Below are positions 19,871 through 31,555 of a DNA stretch of 64,000 nt, piece by piece; within the stretch, counting starts at the first letter, position 1, and each line of letters opens with the position of its first letter. The DNA is from an uncultured Porphyromonas sp. Lineage in GTDB: Bacteria > Bacteroidota > Bacteroidia > Bacteroidales > Porphyromonadaceae. The stretch lies in contig CAKRMU010000001.1 of the NCBI GenBank assembly GCA_934364985.1, positions 186,001 to 250,000 of the forward strand, in the 5' to 3' direction. The translations under genes were made by a program, and so were the position numbers. The notes under the pieces were generated by a model. That model ran no database searches. It worked only from the letters and a program-made list of their open reading frames with translations, and was not told where the DNA came from.

Positions 19871-20671
19871 CTACTTCGCTTGTTCTTGCTCTCTAAAGGC
19901 GTTCATACGCTTTAGCATTTTATCAAAATCTACTTGATGGGCATCAAATTCTGGGCCATCAACACACACGAATTTGGTCTCACCACCCACAGTAACACGG
20001 CATGCTCCACACATACCAGTGCCATCCACCATTATGGTATTTAGACTGGCAAAGGTAGGCACATCGTATTTCTTTGTAAGCTCAGCCACAAATTTCATCA
20101 TGATTGCCGGTCCTATCGTGACACACAGATCTACTTGCTCACGCTGGATCACTTCCTCTACTCCATTTGTCACAAGACCTTGCTTTCCTGACGAACCATC
20201 ATCAGTCATGATAATAACTTCATCAGCATTTTCACGCATTTCTTTCTCAAGAATAATTAAATCCTTATTCCGAGCAGCCAAAACGACAATAACCCTATTT
20301 CCCGCTTTGTGCATAGCCTGTACAATAGGGAAAAGAGGTGCTACTCCTACACCACCCCCTGCACATAGTACGGTGCCATACTTCTTGATCTTTGTGGCTT
20401 GTCCAAGTGGCCCAACGACATCAGTGACATACTCTCCTACATTCAACTCACATAGTTTTTTGGAACTTCTACCTACGTTTTGCACCACAATAGTAATGGT
20501 ACCTGCCGAGATGTCTGAGTCAGCTATGGTGAGAGGAATACGCTCACCTTTCTCCCCCACTCTTACGATAACAAAATGCCCTGCTTTTCGGGATTTAGCT
20601 ATCCGAGGAGCCTCAATAACAAACTTAACCACTCGCTCTGAGAGGTATTCTTTAGCTACAATTTTATTCAT
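19871..20671 (-). CDS. nfnA: NfnA-like flavin/[2Fe-2S] subunit
   Basis: 266 residues of the PyrK/SudB-type FAD/NAD-binding family. The FAD domain begins SERVVKFVIEAPRIAK and has RIPLTIAD; the NAD domain has LCAGGGVGVAPLFPI; the C-terminus holds a [2Fe-2S] site, GTGMCGACRVTV plus a further Cys in FVCVDGPEF. In NfnAB this subunit takes electrons from NADH while NfnB bifurcates. An alternative name is sulfide dehydrogenase subunit beta. It starts 23 bases after the amidotransferase-dipeptidase gene stop and probably shares its transcript. Confidence 0.9.
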   Translation of the reverse strand: MNKIVAKEYLSERVVKFVIEAPRIAKSRKAGHFVIVRVGEKGERIPLTIADSDISAGTITIVVQNVGRSSKKLCELNVGEYVTDVVGPLGQATKIKKYGTVLCAGGGVGVAPLFPIVQAMHKAGNRVIVVLAARNKDLIILEKEMRENADEVIIMTDDGSSGKQGLVTNGVEEVIQREQVDLCVTIGPAIMMKFVAELTKKYDVPTFASLNTIMVDGTGMCGACRVTVGGETKFVCVDGPEFDAHQVDFDKMLKRMNAFREQEQAK

Positions 20672-20694
20672 AAGCTTATATAATAAGTAATAGA

Positions 20695-22461
20695 TTATTC
20701 CACAACTTCTAACTTTATATTTTGCACTATACTCATCACCCTAATAAGATTTTTCCCCCATATTTTTTCTAACTCAGATACTTTGTATCCCCTACGAAGC
20801 AACTCTATTGTTATCCTCATCATATCCGCACAAGTGCGACATCCTATGACCTCTCCTCCACCATCAAAATCAGTCCCTATCCCCACATGATTAAAACCTA
20901 CTACCTCAATTGCATGCTCTATATGATCAATAAAGTCAAGTATGGTTGCTGTATCATCTTTAACAAAACCTCGATACATACACATCTGGATTACCCCTCC
21001 TTGATTTGCAATTTCCTGCATAAGCTCATCAGGAATATTGCGAGGATGAGGGCAGAGACTACGGCATGAACTATGGCTCAATATGATAGGAGCTTTGCTA
21101 TATTTCAAGACATCCTCAATCGTTTTATCCGAAGCATGCGAGACATCAATGGCAATATGCAACCTATTCATTTCCCGAATCACCTCAATGCCAAATGGGC
21201 TTAAGCCATTATGAGTTTGCACACTACGGACAGCGGAATCGCATATCTGGTTGTCGCCGTTATGGCAAAGCGTCATGTACTTTACCCCACGATCAGCCAG
21301 CTCTTGTAGCAAACTTAAATCTTTGCCGATGCAATATCCGTTTTCAACAGCTTTGAGTAATACTTTTCTATAATAGTGGTATCGACCAATGTTAATTACA
21401 TTCTTCACCAACTCATATTTCGTACTCTCAGCTTGAGCTAATTCATCTATCGCATCTAACTGTTTCCGAACTATATCCATCGGCTGATCGGCACCTTGTG
21501 GCACATAAGCTGCCATAAAATAAGCCCCCATACCGCTCGCCATCATACCTGAGTGGTTAACCTTTGAGATCCTATTATCGGCACAAGGTGAGCCGATAAG
21601 CAATGAAGGTGTGTCGACATGCGAGTCTATGGCAGTGATTTTATTATGAATACGCCTTGCTTTTCTGTACAAATAAGCTTCCCGAATTAGGTACTTAAAA
21701 AGTTCAAAATGTCGGGATTCCCCCTCGTAAGCTAAAGCTTCAGGATGCCATTGGACCCCAATAGCATTGTACTCTGGATAGTAATCAACAGCTTCAATTA
21801 TGGCATCCTCGGATGTCGCAACTATGGATCCGCACTCAGCCACTTTGGCCACTGCTTGATGATGGAATGAGTTAACCATTAAATCTGCTTCCCCAATAAT
21901 GGTAGCAAGTCTACTGCCTTTAACGATCTGCACAGAGTGAGACACCTCGTATCGTGAAGTGCACTGATTATGCTCCTGTACACCATCAACCTCTGAGGGA
22001 AGATCCTGAATAAGTGTCCCGTCTAAGACCACATTAAGGGCTTGGAAACCTCGACATATAGCAAGGAGAGGTAGATTAAGGTACAAGGCTGCTTTGATAA
22101 GAGCGAAGTCGTAATAGTCTTTTACTTCATCTATACTTTTGACATTTGGATTAAGCTCTTCGCCCCACCACTTAGAATCCATATCACCCCCGCCTGTAAG
22201 TATTAGGGCATCACATTTCCTTAATGTAGCGAGTAGCAAGTCGACATCGCACGAAATAGGAATGACAAAAGGGATACCCCCGGCTTTTGAGACGCTATCG
22301 CAATATGTGTGTGTAAGGGTATTTTCATCCACGTGGTTGTAGTTTGAAGAAATCCCAATAACGGGACGCCGGATGTACCGATATACGTCACTCTCAGCAA
22401 TTATTTGGTCTATACTGCTGAATGATTGCTCCGCCCCGTTTAGCTTTATTCTACTCTCCAT
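20695..22461 (-). CDS. Class I amidotransferase (C26) fused to M19 dipeptidase
   Basis: 588 residues from the ATG at 22461 (MESRIKLNGA). A longer frame from 22524 begins inside the preceding hairpin and is rejected. Residues about 32-262 are a gamma-glutamyl hydrolase/PuuD-like class I amidotransferase with Cys136 (AICRGF) and the His239/Glu241 pair (QWHPEA). Residues about 275-580 are a renal-dipeptidase-type M19 enzyme: HVD at 281-283, LCHNGDN, DVSHASDKT, LSHSSCRSLCPHPRN and GIGTDFDGG, so the zinc ligands appear intact. Both halves handle small peptides, suggesting sequential hydrolysis of gamma-glutamyl peptides and dipeptides in the cytoplasm (no signal peptide seen). Substrate is inference. 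Confidence 0.9.
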   Translation of the reverse strand: MESRIKLNGAEQSFSSIDQIIAESDVYRYIRRPVIGISSNYNHVDENTLTHTYCDSVSKAGGIPFVIPISCDVDLLLATLRKCDALILTGGGDMDSKWWGEELNPNVKSIDEVKDYYDFALIKAALYLNLPLLAICRGFQALNVVLDGTLIQDLPSEVDGVQEHNQCTSRYEVSHSVQIVKGSRLATIIGEADLMVNSFHHQAVAKVAECGSIVATSEDAIIEAVDYYPEYNAIGVQWHPEALAYEGESRHFELFKYLIREAYLYRKARRIHNKITAIDSHVDTPSLLIGSPCADNRISKVNHSGMMASGMGAYFMAAYVPQGADQPMDIVRKQLDAIDELAQAESTKYELVKNVINIGRYHYYRKVLLKAVENGYCIGKDLSLLQELADRGVKYMTLCHNGDNQICDSAVRSVQTHNGLSPFGIEVIREMNRLHIAIDVSHASDKTIEDVLKYSKAPIILSHSSCRSLCPHPRNIPDELMQEIANQGGVIQMCMYRGFVKDDTATILDFIDHIEHAIEVVGFNHVGIGTDFDGGGEVIGCRTCADMMRITIELLRRGYKVSELEKIWGKNLIRVMSIVQNIKLEVVE

Positions 22462-22482
22462 CACACACACTATAAAATAATA

Positions 22483-22512
22483 GGGATACAGAGTAATGAA
22501 TCTCTGTATCCC
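22483..22512 (-). terminator. Hairpin between gyrB and the fused hydrolase gene
   Basis: Perfect 11-bp stem (22502-22512 with 22483-22493), 8-base loop, followed on the minus strand by TATTATTTTATAG. It may end or attenuate gyrB transcription before the downstream gene; the T tract is imperfect. Confidence 0.6.
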
Positions 22513-22531
22513 TGTATCATACATAAGTCAT

Positions 22532-24517
<1,986 letters not shown>

Positions 24518-24564
24518 TCAATTGTAACTCGCAAAATATCCACTATCCCCCATTTATATTTCTA

Positions 24565-24572
24565 CAAAGATA
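24565..24572 (-). promoter_or_regulatory. gyrB: Putative -7 element of gyrB
   Basis: TATCTTTG on the minus strand, 53 bases before the ORF start. The -33 element is unclear. Confidence 0.5.
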
Positions 24573-24778
24573 CAAAAAAATGGCTATTTACTTGCATTCA
24601 TATTTGCCTAATACCTATCCATAAACTCTCAACCGCCAAGAACGCTTTTATGAATAATTAATGGCACTGAGAGCAACAAATACTACACCTATGAGGAAGG
24701 GGGGAAAAGATAGTAAATCGATATCTGCGTCCATGTGTTGCACATCACGAATAAACTATTTCCGATAACTATGCTGAC

Positions 24779-24870
24779 GGATGCCTGGTATTCGGTGGTG
24801 CGAAGACCCTATATTCGCTGAGACGAATACCCTATATTTGCTTCGGCTAATTCCCTATATTCACTTTCCT
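24779..24870 (+). repeat. 23-bp tandem repeat cluster D (4 units)
   Basis: Units start at 24779, 24802, 24825 and 24848. Units 2 and 3 pair across the junction: TATTCG (24812-24817), loop CTGAGA, CGAATA (24824-24829). The junction of units 1 and 2 also pairs (TTCG with CGAA). Confidence 0.92.
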
Positions 24871-25069
24871 TGATATTATACTCCAATTTCTTTTTTATTT
24901 CAAAATCCTATTAATCAATATATTAAGATAGGAGTTATTCTTGACTTACATACTCAATACACTATTGCACTTTTGGATGATTAAGATTCGGAGATTAAGA
25001 GGTGCAGGAAAATACTTTGTTACCGGAATAGTGATCCGCGTAAGAAGTCATTAGCTATATACTTTTTTG

Positions 25070-25077
25070 TATATTTG
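25070..25077 (+). promoter_or_regulatory. Putative -7 element of the hypothetical/mechanosensitive-channel operon
   Basis: TATATTTG, 40 bases before the ATG at 25118. It lies in a region of imperfect inverted repeats (GCTATATA copies near 25054 and 25083) that could bind a regulator. Confidence 0.5.
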
Positions 25078-25117
25078 CTTAGCTATATAGCAAACACTCA
25101 GAAACAATACGACTGTT

Positions 25118-25933
25118 ATGGGAAATAATAACTTAGCAAAGATAGTGGGCATAGGTGCCGGGGTTGCCCTTGGTTCCTATTTGGCTCGTGAGTACTCAAG
25201 AAGGCAAAAGGCATATAAGGGTAATTTCTCTCCGCTTATAGATTATGTCAAGGTCGCTACCGACGGCATCCCTTCGGAGAGATGGCACTTTGCGTGGGAT
25301 GATGAGGAGAGGTGCAAAAATGCCATTGAAGAGAGGCTGGACAGCCGGGGACACGTTACGCAGACGCGACAACTCATTTTTGACTTTCGTGAATACGAAA
25401 TAGAGGTGGCTGAATATATTGACGAAGCCGATACCCCTAATGAAGTCACCTACCTTACTCTTGACGACTTTGATGTCGTTACAAATATCGTAACGAAACA
25501 AGACAGTGGTCAACAGCAACGCTATGACCTGACTATAAATGGTGCAGAGCTATCCGAGCTATCAAGTGAGGAGGGGACATCTAAGATGTATTGGCATAAT
25601 GGCAACCTTGAGGGGATATCTTACTTCGGCGAAGCAAGACAAAAAATGACCTACTACAAAAATAAGGAGAATTACATTTTCCCAGATATCAATCTCTTTA
25701 TTAATGGCTTTGATGTCGATCTCCTTACAACCTACTTATTAGGTACGAGAAGTAGGAATTTCCTACGAAGTGTAGTCACTTCTGGGGCAGATCGTCACCA
25801 ACAATCACACATCTCCTATCTGCTTGATAGCTTTGATCGTCCTATACAGATACTTGTTGAGCAGACGGAAGTCAACAACAACATATCCACAAATAGTAGT
25901 AAAGAATTCGAGATTAAATACAAAAGAATATGA
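25118..25933 (+). CDS. Conserved-looking hypothetical protein, upstream of a channel gene
   Basis: 271 residues; I do not recognise a family with certainty. The N-terminus has a Gly/Ala-rich hydrophobic segment (residues about 7-22, AKIVGIGAGVALGSYLA) followed by basic residues, which could be a weak membrane anchor. The body is rich in Asp, Glu and aromatic residues, and has pieces such as WHNGNLEGISYFG and SFDRPIQILVEQ reminiscent of DUF4595-type beta repeats of Bacteroidales. Its stop overlaps the next start (ATGA), so translation of the two is coupled and a role near the mechanosensitive channel is plausible but unproven. Confidence 0.75.
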   Translation: MGNNNLAKIVGIGAGVALGSYLAREYSRRQKAYKGNFSPLIDYVKVATDGIPSERWHFAWDDEERCKNAIEERLDSRGHVTQTRQLIFDFREYEIEVAEYIDEADTPNEVTYLTLDDFDVVTNIVTKQDSGQQQRYDLTINGAELSELSSEEGTSKMYWHNGNLEGISYFGEARQKMTYYKNKENYIFPDINLFINGFDVDLLTTYLLGTRSRNFLRSVVTSGADRHQQSHISYLLDSFDRPIQILVEQTEVNNNISTNSSKEFEIKYKRI

Positions 25934-27279
25934 ATGAACCGACAGAAATAGGCAACATTATCACCAACCCTGACAGGTTAGAGGAAGCATTGGCAGAGAA
26001 GATATACCCTGTAAATGATCTAAGGGTATGGCTTGACCAACTCCTTGACAAAATAAACCCCGGACTACAAGAAGGCTCCCCCCTATATACGCTCTTTAGC
26101 TTAGGCGTTGTGGTAGGTTTTTCAATCCTTATATGGTTTTTGTTTAAACTTCTTTTTGTGACCACCCTACCTAAGTTACTTAGAAAAGTAAAGTTTTTAT
26201 CAACTGCTGGAAATACCAATAGTAAGATAACGAAAAAGGTCATCTCAATACTCACCATATCAATATTTTCAAGCTTACTATCCGTCGTATGGCCTCAGCC
26301 TACACTATGGTACAATATTCTAAAAGCCTTATGTAGCTTATACATCACATGGACAGTAGCACAAACTATCGGTTATCTTTTTGATGTTGGCAGACGCAAT
26401 ATGCTATCATCAAGTAAGTACGCTAATAGTCCATTCATCAACCTATTTCAGGTATTCAAGGGCATCGTATATTTCATAGCAGTCCTCATCATCATCTCCA
26501 TACTTTTCAAAGTAGATATGACAGCGATTGGAGCTGGTTTGACTGCTCTCTCTGCTGTGTTGATGTTAGTATTTAAGGATACCATATTGGGTTTCGTAGC
26601 CAGTATCCAACTCTCAAGCAACGATATGCTACGAGTAGGAGATTGGATTACCGTACCCAAGTACGGCGTGGATGGTGATGTAATGGATATCTCTCTCGCT
26701 ACGGTAAAAGTAAAAAACTTTGATAACACCGTCTCTACTATCCCTCCATATAGCCTTATATCTGAGACGTTTCAAAACTGGAGACCTATGTCAGAAGCTG
26801 GTGGTCGTAGGGTAAAACGAACGATTAATGTAGATATTCAGAGCATCAAATACGCAGACGAAGCCCTCTTAGAAAAGGTACGTACAGAGCCCGCCCTCAA
26901 TGATTATATTGATGTTGCAATGAGGGATATCATTAGGGAAAATAAGGAGAAAGGCTTGGAGAAGTCCTTTGCTCGGAGAAGCTTAACAAACGTAGGACTG
27001 TACCGCAGATACATTGAACTATATCTCAAGAATCACCCTCACGTACACAAGCAGTTTACCTGTATGGTTCGCCAATTACAACCTACTTCCAAGGGGTTGC
27101 CTTTAGAGCTATACTTCTTTACTGACACGACTGTTTGGATTGAATACGAGAGCATTCAAAGTGATATTTTTGACCATCTCTTAGCCGTTGTTAACGTATT
27201 TGAGCTTTCAGTATTCCAAGAAGTAAATGCGCATACTATATCTAACGCATTAGATAGTAGGGGCATTGATGTCCAATAA
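25930..27279 (+). CDS. YbdG-type (MscM-like) mechanosensitive ion channel
   Basis: 449 residues. MscS-superfamily inner-membrane channel that opens under membrane tension and protects against osmotic downshock. About five membrane helices (about 55-80, 108-130, 135-155, 175-197, 200-225); the last is the pore-lining helix running into KDTILGFVASIQLSSNDMLRVGDWI, the signature of the family. The cytoplasmic domain is long and includes SEAGGRRVKRTI, typical of the YbdG branch, with an insertion before the C-terminus. Starts by a 4-base overlap with the upstream hypothetical gene; ends before a strong bidirectional terminator. Confidence 0.9.
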   Translation: MNEPTEIGNIITNPDRLEEALAEKIYPVNDLRVWLDQLLDKINPGLQEGSPLYTLFSLGVVVGFSILIWFLFKLLFVTTLPKLLRKVKFLSTAGNTNSKITKKVISILTISIFSSLLSVVWPQPTLWYNILKALCSLYITWTVAQTIGYLFDVGRRNMLSSSKYANSPFINLFQVFKGIVYFIAVLIIISILFKVDMTAIGAGLTALSAVLMLVFKDTILGFVASIQLSSNDMLRVGDWITVPKYGVDGDVMDISLATVKVKNFDNTVSTIPPYSLISETFQNWRPMSEAGGRRVKRTINVDIQSIKYADEALLEKVRTEPALNDYIDVAMRDIIRENKEKGLEKSFARRSLTNVGLYRRYIELYLKNHPHVHKQFTCMVRQLQPTSKGLPLELYFFTDTTVWIEYESIQSDIFDHLLAVVNVFELSVFQEVNAHTISNALDSRGIDVQ

Positions 27280-27327
27280 AGTCACAAATAATAGCTTAAA
27301 GGATTACTGATTAAGTAATAATAAAAT

Positions 27328-27395
27328 GACCCTAAAAAGGGCGTATTGAAGAAATGCTGACTAAGTCAATACTTCAATACGCCCTTTTTAGGGTC
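27328..27395. terminator. Bidirectional terminator between the channel gene and pnp
   Basis: Perfect inverted repeat with 24-base arms (27328-27351 and 27372-27395) and a 20-base loop. Each arm contains AAAAAGGGCG or its complement, so either strand gives a GC-rich stem followed by T residues. It serves both convergent genes. Confidence 0.9.
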
Positions 27396-27435
27396 CACAA
27401 CAAGAACGCTCGTTTAGGATTCTTTTTGATAAAGA

Positions 27436-29643
27436 TTACTCTTCACGATGCCTTCTATTATTGTGATTACCATTAGCGTGCTCGCCACGAGGTCGATCAC
27501 TATGGCGACGTTCCGGACGCTCCACATAACCCTCAGGTTTTTCTATTAGTGCCTTACGGGACAATCTAAATTTACCAGTCTTTGGATCTATCTCAAGTAA
27601 TACTACATTGATAGTCTGACCCTCCTGGACGCCTGTCTCCTCTATAGTCTCAAAACGTTTCCAATCCCATTCGGAGATGTGCAATAATCCCTCTTTGCCT
27701 GGTAGAAACTCAACAAACGCACCATAAGGCATAACGCTCTTGACCTTACCCTCATAGACCTTACCTACTTCTGGGATGACGACAATGCCATTGATCATCT
27801 CTAAGGCTTTATCAATGGCTGCTTTACCTGTAGCTGCTATCTCAATAATGCCTTCATTCTCTACCTCTTCAATATTAACAGAAGCACCACTCTCCTCTTG
27901 TATACTCTGAATAATCTTACCACCAGGACCGATAACAGCTCCGATAAACTCTTTAGGTATCCTCATCGTAATGATTCGTGGCGTCTGAGGTTTGAAGTCA
28001 GCACGTGGCTCAGGAATAGTCTCCTCCAATATGTCAAGAATGTGGAGCCTACCTGCTTTGGCTTGTGCCAATGCCTTCTCTAAAATATCATAGCTAAGCC
28101 CATCAACCTTAATATCCATCTGAGTCGCAGTAATACCATCACGAGTACCTGTGACCTTAAAGTCCATATCCCCGAGGTGGTCTTCATCGCCAAGAATATC
28201 CGAAAGAATGGCATAGTTTTGACCCTTATTTTCTGAAATCAAACCCATGGCAATACCACTCACGGGTTTGCGGATCTGCACTCCTGCATCCATAAGAGCT
28301 AACGTCCCTGCACAGACAGTTGCCATTGAGGATGAGCCATTACTTTCAAGAATATCGCTGACAACCCGAATAACGTATGGATAATCGGCTGGAATAACTG
28401 CCTTTAGAGCCCTCTGAGCAAGATTACCATGCCCAATCTCACGTCGTCCGACACCCCTCTGTGCCTTTGCCTCTCCGGTAGAGAAAGGTGGAAAATTATA
28501 GTGAAGCAAGAAGCGATCTTTTCCATAATTCAATACATCATCGACCAACTTTTCATCACTTTTAGTACCAAGAGTGACCGTAGCTAAAGCTTGCGTTTCT
28601 CCACGAGTGAAAATAGATGATCCATGAGGAGCCGGAAGAGGACTTACCTCGCACCATATAGGGCGAATAGTCTTTGTGTCACGCCCATCAAGACGTTTGC
28701 CTTCATCAAGTATCATCCGACGCATAGCCTCCTTCTCAACATCGTGGTAATAGCGGTCTATCATCGGAGCTTTTTCCTCTAATTCCTCCTCTGTATACTG
28801 AGCCTTAAAGTCCTCAACTATTGCTGCAAAAGCTTCAGTGCGTTCCTGCTTACTTGTACCAGAAGTGGCAATAGTGTATGCCTTGTCATAGCACGCATCG
28901 TGCACTTGTTTACGAAGTTCGTCGTCATTAGTCTCGTGACAATAGGTACGCTTTTGGGTAGTTCCGCACTCCTCCATTAGCTCAATCTGGGCTTGGCACT
29001 GCAGCTTAATGGCTTCGTGAGCTACCTTAATAGCTTCGAGCATCTCAGACTCTTGCACTTCATTCATTTCGCCCTCGACCATCATGATATTGTCCATTGA
29101 TGCAGCTACCATTAGGTCAATATCTGCCTTCTCAAGCTCGTCTTTCGTAGGATTGACTTTATACTTACCATCTACGCGAATAACGCGAACTTCTGAGATT
29201 GGGCCTTGGAATGGCACAGTACTAACTGCAAGTGCAGCAGACGCGGCAAGTCCCGCAAGCTGGTCTGGTAATTCATTTGCGTCTCCACTAAATAGGATAA
29301 TATTTACATATACTTCCGCATGAAAGTCATCAGGAAATAGCGGACGCAACGCTCTATCAACGAGACGACAGATCAATATTTCATAGTCAGAAGCTCTCCC
29401 CTCTCTACGAGTAAAGCCACCCGGGAAACGCCCAACAGCCGAAAACTTTTCCTTGTATTCAACCTGTAAAGGCATAAAATCTACACCAGGATTAGCATCC
29501 TGAGCAGCGGTAACTGTTGCCAACAATACGGTGTTGCCCATGCGAACAGTCACAGCACCATCGGCCTGCTTAGCAAGCTTGCCAGTCTCAATCGTAATGG
29601 TGCTTCCATCACCCATTGTGATGGTCTTAGTGATTACATCCAT
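27436..29643 (-). CDS. pnp: Polyribonucleotide nucleotidyltransferase (PNPase)
   Basis: 735 residues, full length. 3'-to-5' phosphorolytic exoribonuclease in mRNA decay. Two RNase PH domains (about 10-230 and 320-555; motifs [11 protein letters not shown], and [21 protein letters not shown]), a linking helical domain, a KH domain (about 565-620, [17 protein letters not shown]) and an S1 domain (about 630-695, [20 protein letters not shown]). The C-terminal tail is rich in Arg, His and Asn, probably RNA-binding. Faces the channel gene tail to tail. Confidence 0.97.
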   Translation of the reverse strand: MDVITKTITMGDGSTITIETGKLAKQADGAVTVRMGNTVLLATVTAAQDANPGVDFMPLQVEYKEKFSAVGRFPGGFTRREGRASDYEILICRLVDRALRPLFPDDFHAEVYVNIILFSGDANELPDQLAGLAASAALAVSTVPFQGPISEVRVIRVDGKYKVNPTKDELEKADIDLMVAASMDNIMMVEGEMNEVQESEMLEAIKVAHEAIKLQCQAQIELMEECGTTQKRTYCHETNDDELRKQVHDACYDKAYTIATSGTSKQERTEAFAAIVEDFKAQYTEEELEEKAPMIDRYYHDVEKEAMRRMILDEGKRLDGRDTKTIRPIWCEVSPLPAPHGSSIFTRGETQALATVTLGTKSDEKLVDDVLNYGKDRFLLHYNFPPFSTGEAKAQRGVGRREIGHGNLAQRALKAVIPADYPYVIRVVSDILESNGSSSMATVCAGTLALMDAGVQIRKPVSGIAMGLISENKGQNYAILSDILGDEDHLGDMDFKVTGTRDGITATQMDIKVDGLSYDILEKALAQAKAGRLHILDILEETIPEPRADFKPQTPRIITMRIPKEFIGAVIGPGGKIIQSIQEESGASVNIEEVENEGIIEIAATGKAAIDKALEMINGIVVIPEVGKVYEGKVKSVMPYGAFVEFLPGKEGLLHISEWDWKRFETIEETGVQEGQTINVVLLEIDPKTGKFRLSRKALIEKPEGYVERPERRHSDRPRGEHANGNHNNRRHREE

Positions 29644-29727
29644 GATAAATTATTCTAATAAAAACAGCTTATATATCTTATACTTGAAGGTAAAAATACT
29701 CCATCTGCAATAGCGTAAGGAGCATTA

Positions 29728-30177
29728 TTAAGAAAGAAGTTTTTTAACTACCTGCGAGATAACTCTACCATCTGCAGTTGCTCCGAGCTCCTTTGTAGCT
29801 ACTCCCATTACCTTACCCATACCTTTAATATCTGCGACTCCAAGCCTTTGGATTATCTCTTTGACACGATCCGATATCTCCTCCTCAGTAAGCTGAGTGG
29901 GTAAAAAACTTTTATAAACCTCCGCTTCTGCTTCTTCAGATTCCGCGAGATCCAAACGGTCAGCGTCCCTATACATACTTGCACTTTCCTCTCTCTGCTT
30001 CACTAATTTAGCTATAATCTTGAGGGCGTGATCATCATCCAGCTCATGACTTGCTCCTTTGGCAGTTTGAGCTTCTAAGAACTCCTTTTTGAGACCTCTC
30101 AAAGCTTCCAGACGTACTTTATCGCGATCTAACATCGCTTTTTTAATACCCTCATTAACTTCTTCTATAAGTGCCAT
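29728..30177 (-). CDS. YqeY/GatB-tail family protein
   Basis: 149 residues from the ATG at 30177 (MALIEEVNEG); the upstream in-frame TTG is unlikely. YqeY family: helical protein related to the tRNA-binding tail of GatB, with MLDRDKVRLEALRGL, KLVKQREESA, E.L..FLP.QL and MGKVMGVATKEL. Its role is unknown, perhaps linked to amidation of mischarged tRNA. It follows ftsZ by 17 bases and ends that operon. Confidence 0.9.
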   Translation of the reverse strand: MALIEEVNEGIKKAMLDRDKVRLEALRGLKKEFLEAQTAKGASHELDDDHALKIIAKLVKQREESASMYRDADRLDLAESEEAEAEVYKSFLPTQLTEEEISDRVKEIIQRLGVADIKGMGKVMGVATKELGATADGRVISQVVKKLLS

Positions 30178-30194
30178 AATCAAATTATTACAAA

Positions 30195-31544
30195 TTAATC
30201 ATCTCCAAATTTAATGGTATTCTGCTCACCTTGTTGCTTCACCTCCCTACGATATGTACTTATTGGTGAAAAAGTAATCTGAAAATTCTTATCAACGTCA
30301 TTAGCGTTATCAATCCCTTCGTCAGTAAATTGTCGAAGAGTTTCTAATAACTCTTTGGTTCGGGAGAGTGTAGGCTTTTTATTCACAAGATTGATAAAAC
30401 CATTATTGTCTAATAACTCATCAGTGAAAATAATTGTTTCGTAATCCTTGAATAAGTTACCGTGAGAAAGATCGCTACCATAGTAACCGCCTATCTTATT
30501 ATCTTCCTCTTCCTTTGAGAGCTTTGGCTTTTCCTCCAAATATTCTTCGGCAAACATCACGCTGTCATCAAAGCCTGACGCCAAAAGGATAAAGCCTAAG
30601 TCATTCTCCATAGTCTCATCACTCCTCTCGCTCATTCCCCAAATAAAATCAAAAGGAGTTTTGATCTTAGCGGTCATATCTTTGAGCTTCTCAGCCATTT
30701 TAGTACTGGGTTCGTGATCAGGCTTATAGGTAACTTGTATCAGCAGTCTCGTGGCTTGACTAAAGTTTGAAGTGTTTAATAATGGTGACGACAATGCCTC
30801 ATCCATTGCTTTTTCCAACCCTTCTTCTTCACTTGCAAATCCCCGAGTAATAATAGAGACACCGCCAGACTGCAAAGTGGTTTTAACGTCATTAAAATCA
30901 AGATTCACCAAACCTGAAATGGTAATCATTTCAGAGATAGATCTAGTACTTGTCGTCAAAGTTTCATCAGCTTTTCTAAAAGCCTCGGTCATCTTAAGGT
31001 CGGGATATATCTTATTGAGAAGCTCATTGTTGACCACAAGAATTGCATCCACATTCTTTTTAAGTTCCTCAACACCATCAATAGCTTGTAGGATCTTAGT
31101 CCTTCCCTCAAATAAGAATGGTATCGTAACAATCCCCACAGTGAGAATACCCATTTCGCGTGCAACGCGAGCGATAACAGGGGCTGCACCAGTACCAGTA
31201 CCGCCACCCATTCCAGCCGTGATGAATACCATTTGTGTACCATCACTAAGGGCTTCACGAACTTCTTCGGCACTCTCCTCAGCCGCATCGTGTGCTAAGC
31301 GAGGATTATTACCAGCACCTAAGCCTTTCGTTGTTTTGCTCCCTATACAAATTGTATGGGGGACGTCACAAGCGTCCAAATGCTGTTGATCGGTATTACA
31401 TAGGAGGTATGAGACATTCTCAACCCCTTTATTGTACATATAGTTAACGGCATTACCGCCACCGCCCCCTACGCCAATCACCTTAATGATTGTCCGTTGC
31501 TTACTCGCCTTATTTCTTATGGGTAAAACGTTTGTATCTTCCAT
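30195..31544 (-). CDS. ftsZ: Cell division protein FtsZ
   Basis: 449 residues from the ATG at 31544; two in-frame GTG codons just upstream are part of a GGTGGTG run that may act as the ribosome site. Tubulin-like GTPase that forms the cytokinetic ring. Nucleotide-binding motifs GVGGGGGNAVNYM, GGGTGTGAAPV and NLDFNDVKT are intact. Residues about 320-449 form a long acidic linker and a short C-terminal peptide (EQNTIKFGDD) that is divergent from the FtsA-binding tail of proteobacteria. Follows ftsA by 11 bases. Confidence 0.96.
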   Translation of the reverse strand: MEDTNVLPIRNKASKQRTIIKVIGVGGGGGNAVNYMYNKGVENVSYLLCNTDQQHLDACDVPHTICIGSKTTKGLGAGNNPRLAHDAAEESAEEVREALSDGTQMVFITAGMGGGTGTGAAPVIARVAREMGILTVGIVTIPFLFEGRTKILQAIDGVEELKKNVDAILVVNNELLNKIYPDLKMTEAFRKADETLTTSTRSISEMITISGLVNLDFNDVKTTLQSGGVSIITRGFASEEEGLEKAMDEALSSPLLNTSNFSQATRLLIQVTYKPDHEPSTKMAEKLKDMTAKIKTPFDFIWGMSERSDETMENDLGFILLASGFDDSVMFAEEYLEEKPKLSKEEEDNKIGGYYGSDLSHGNLFKDYETIIFTDELLDNNGFINLVNKKPTLSRTKELLETLRQFTDEGIDNANDVDKNFQITFSPISTYRREVKQQGEQNTIKFGDD

Positions 31545-31555
31545 CACCACCTACA

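Noticed and set aside
19974..20690. 238-codon plus-strand ORF
   Set aside because: Antisense shadow of nfnA, which has clear cofactor motifs.
30772..31389. 205-codon plus-strand ORF opposite ftsZ
   Set aside because: Antisense shadow of the highly conserved ftsZ coding sequence.
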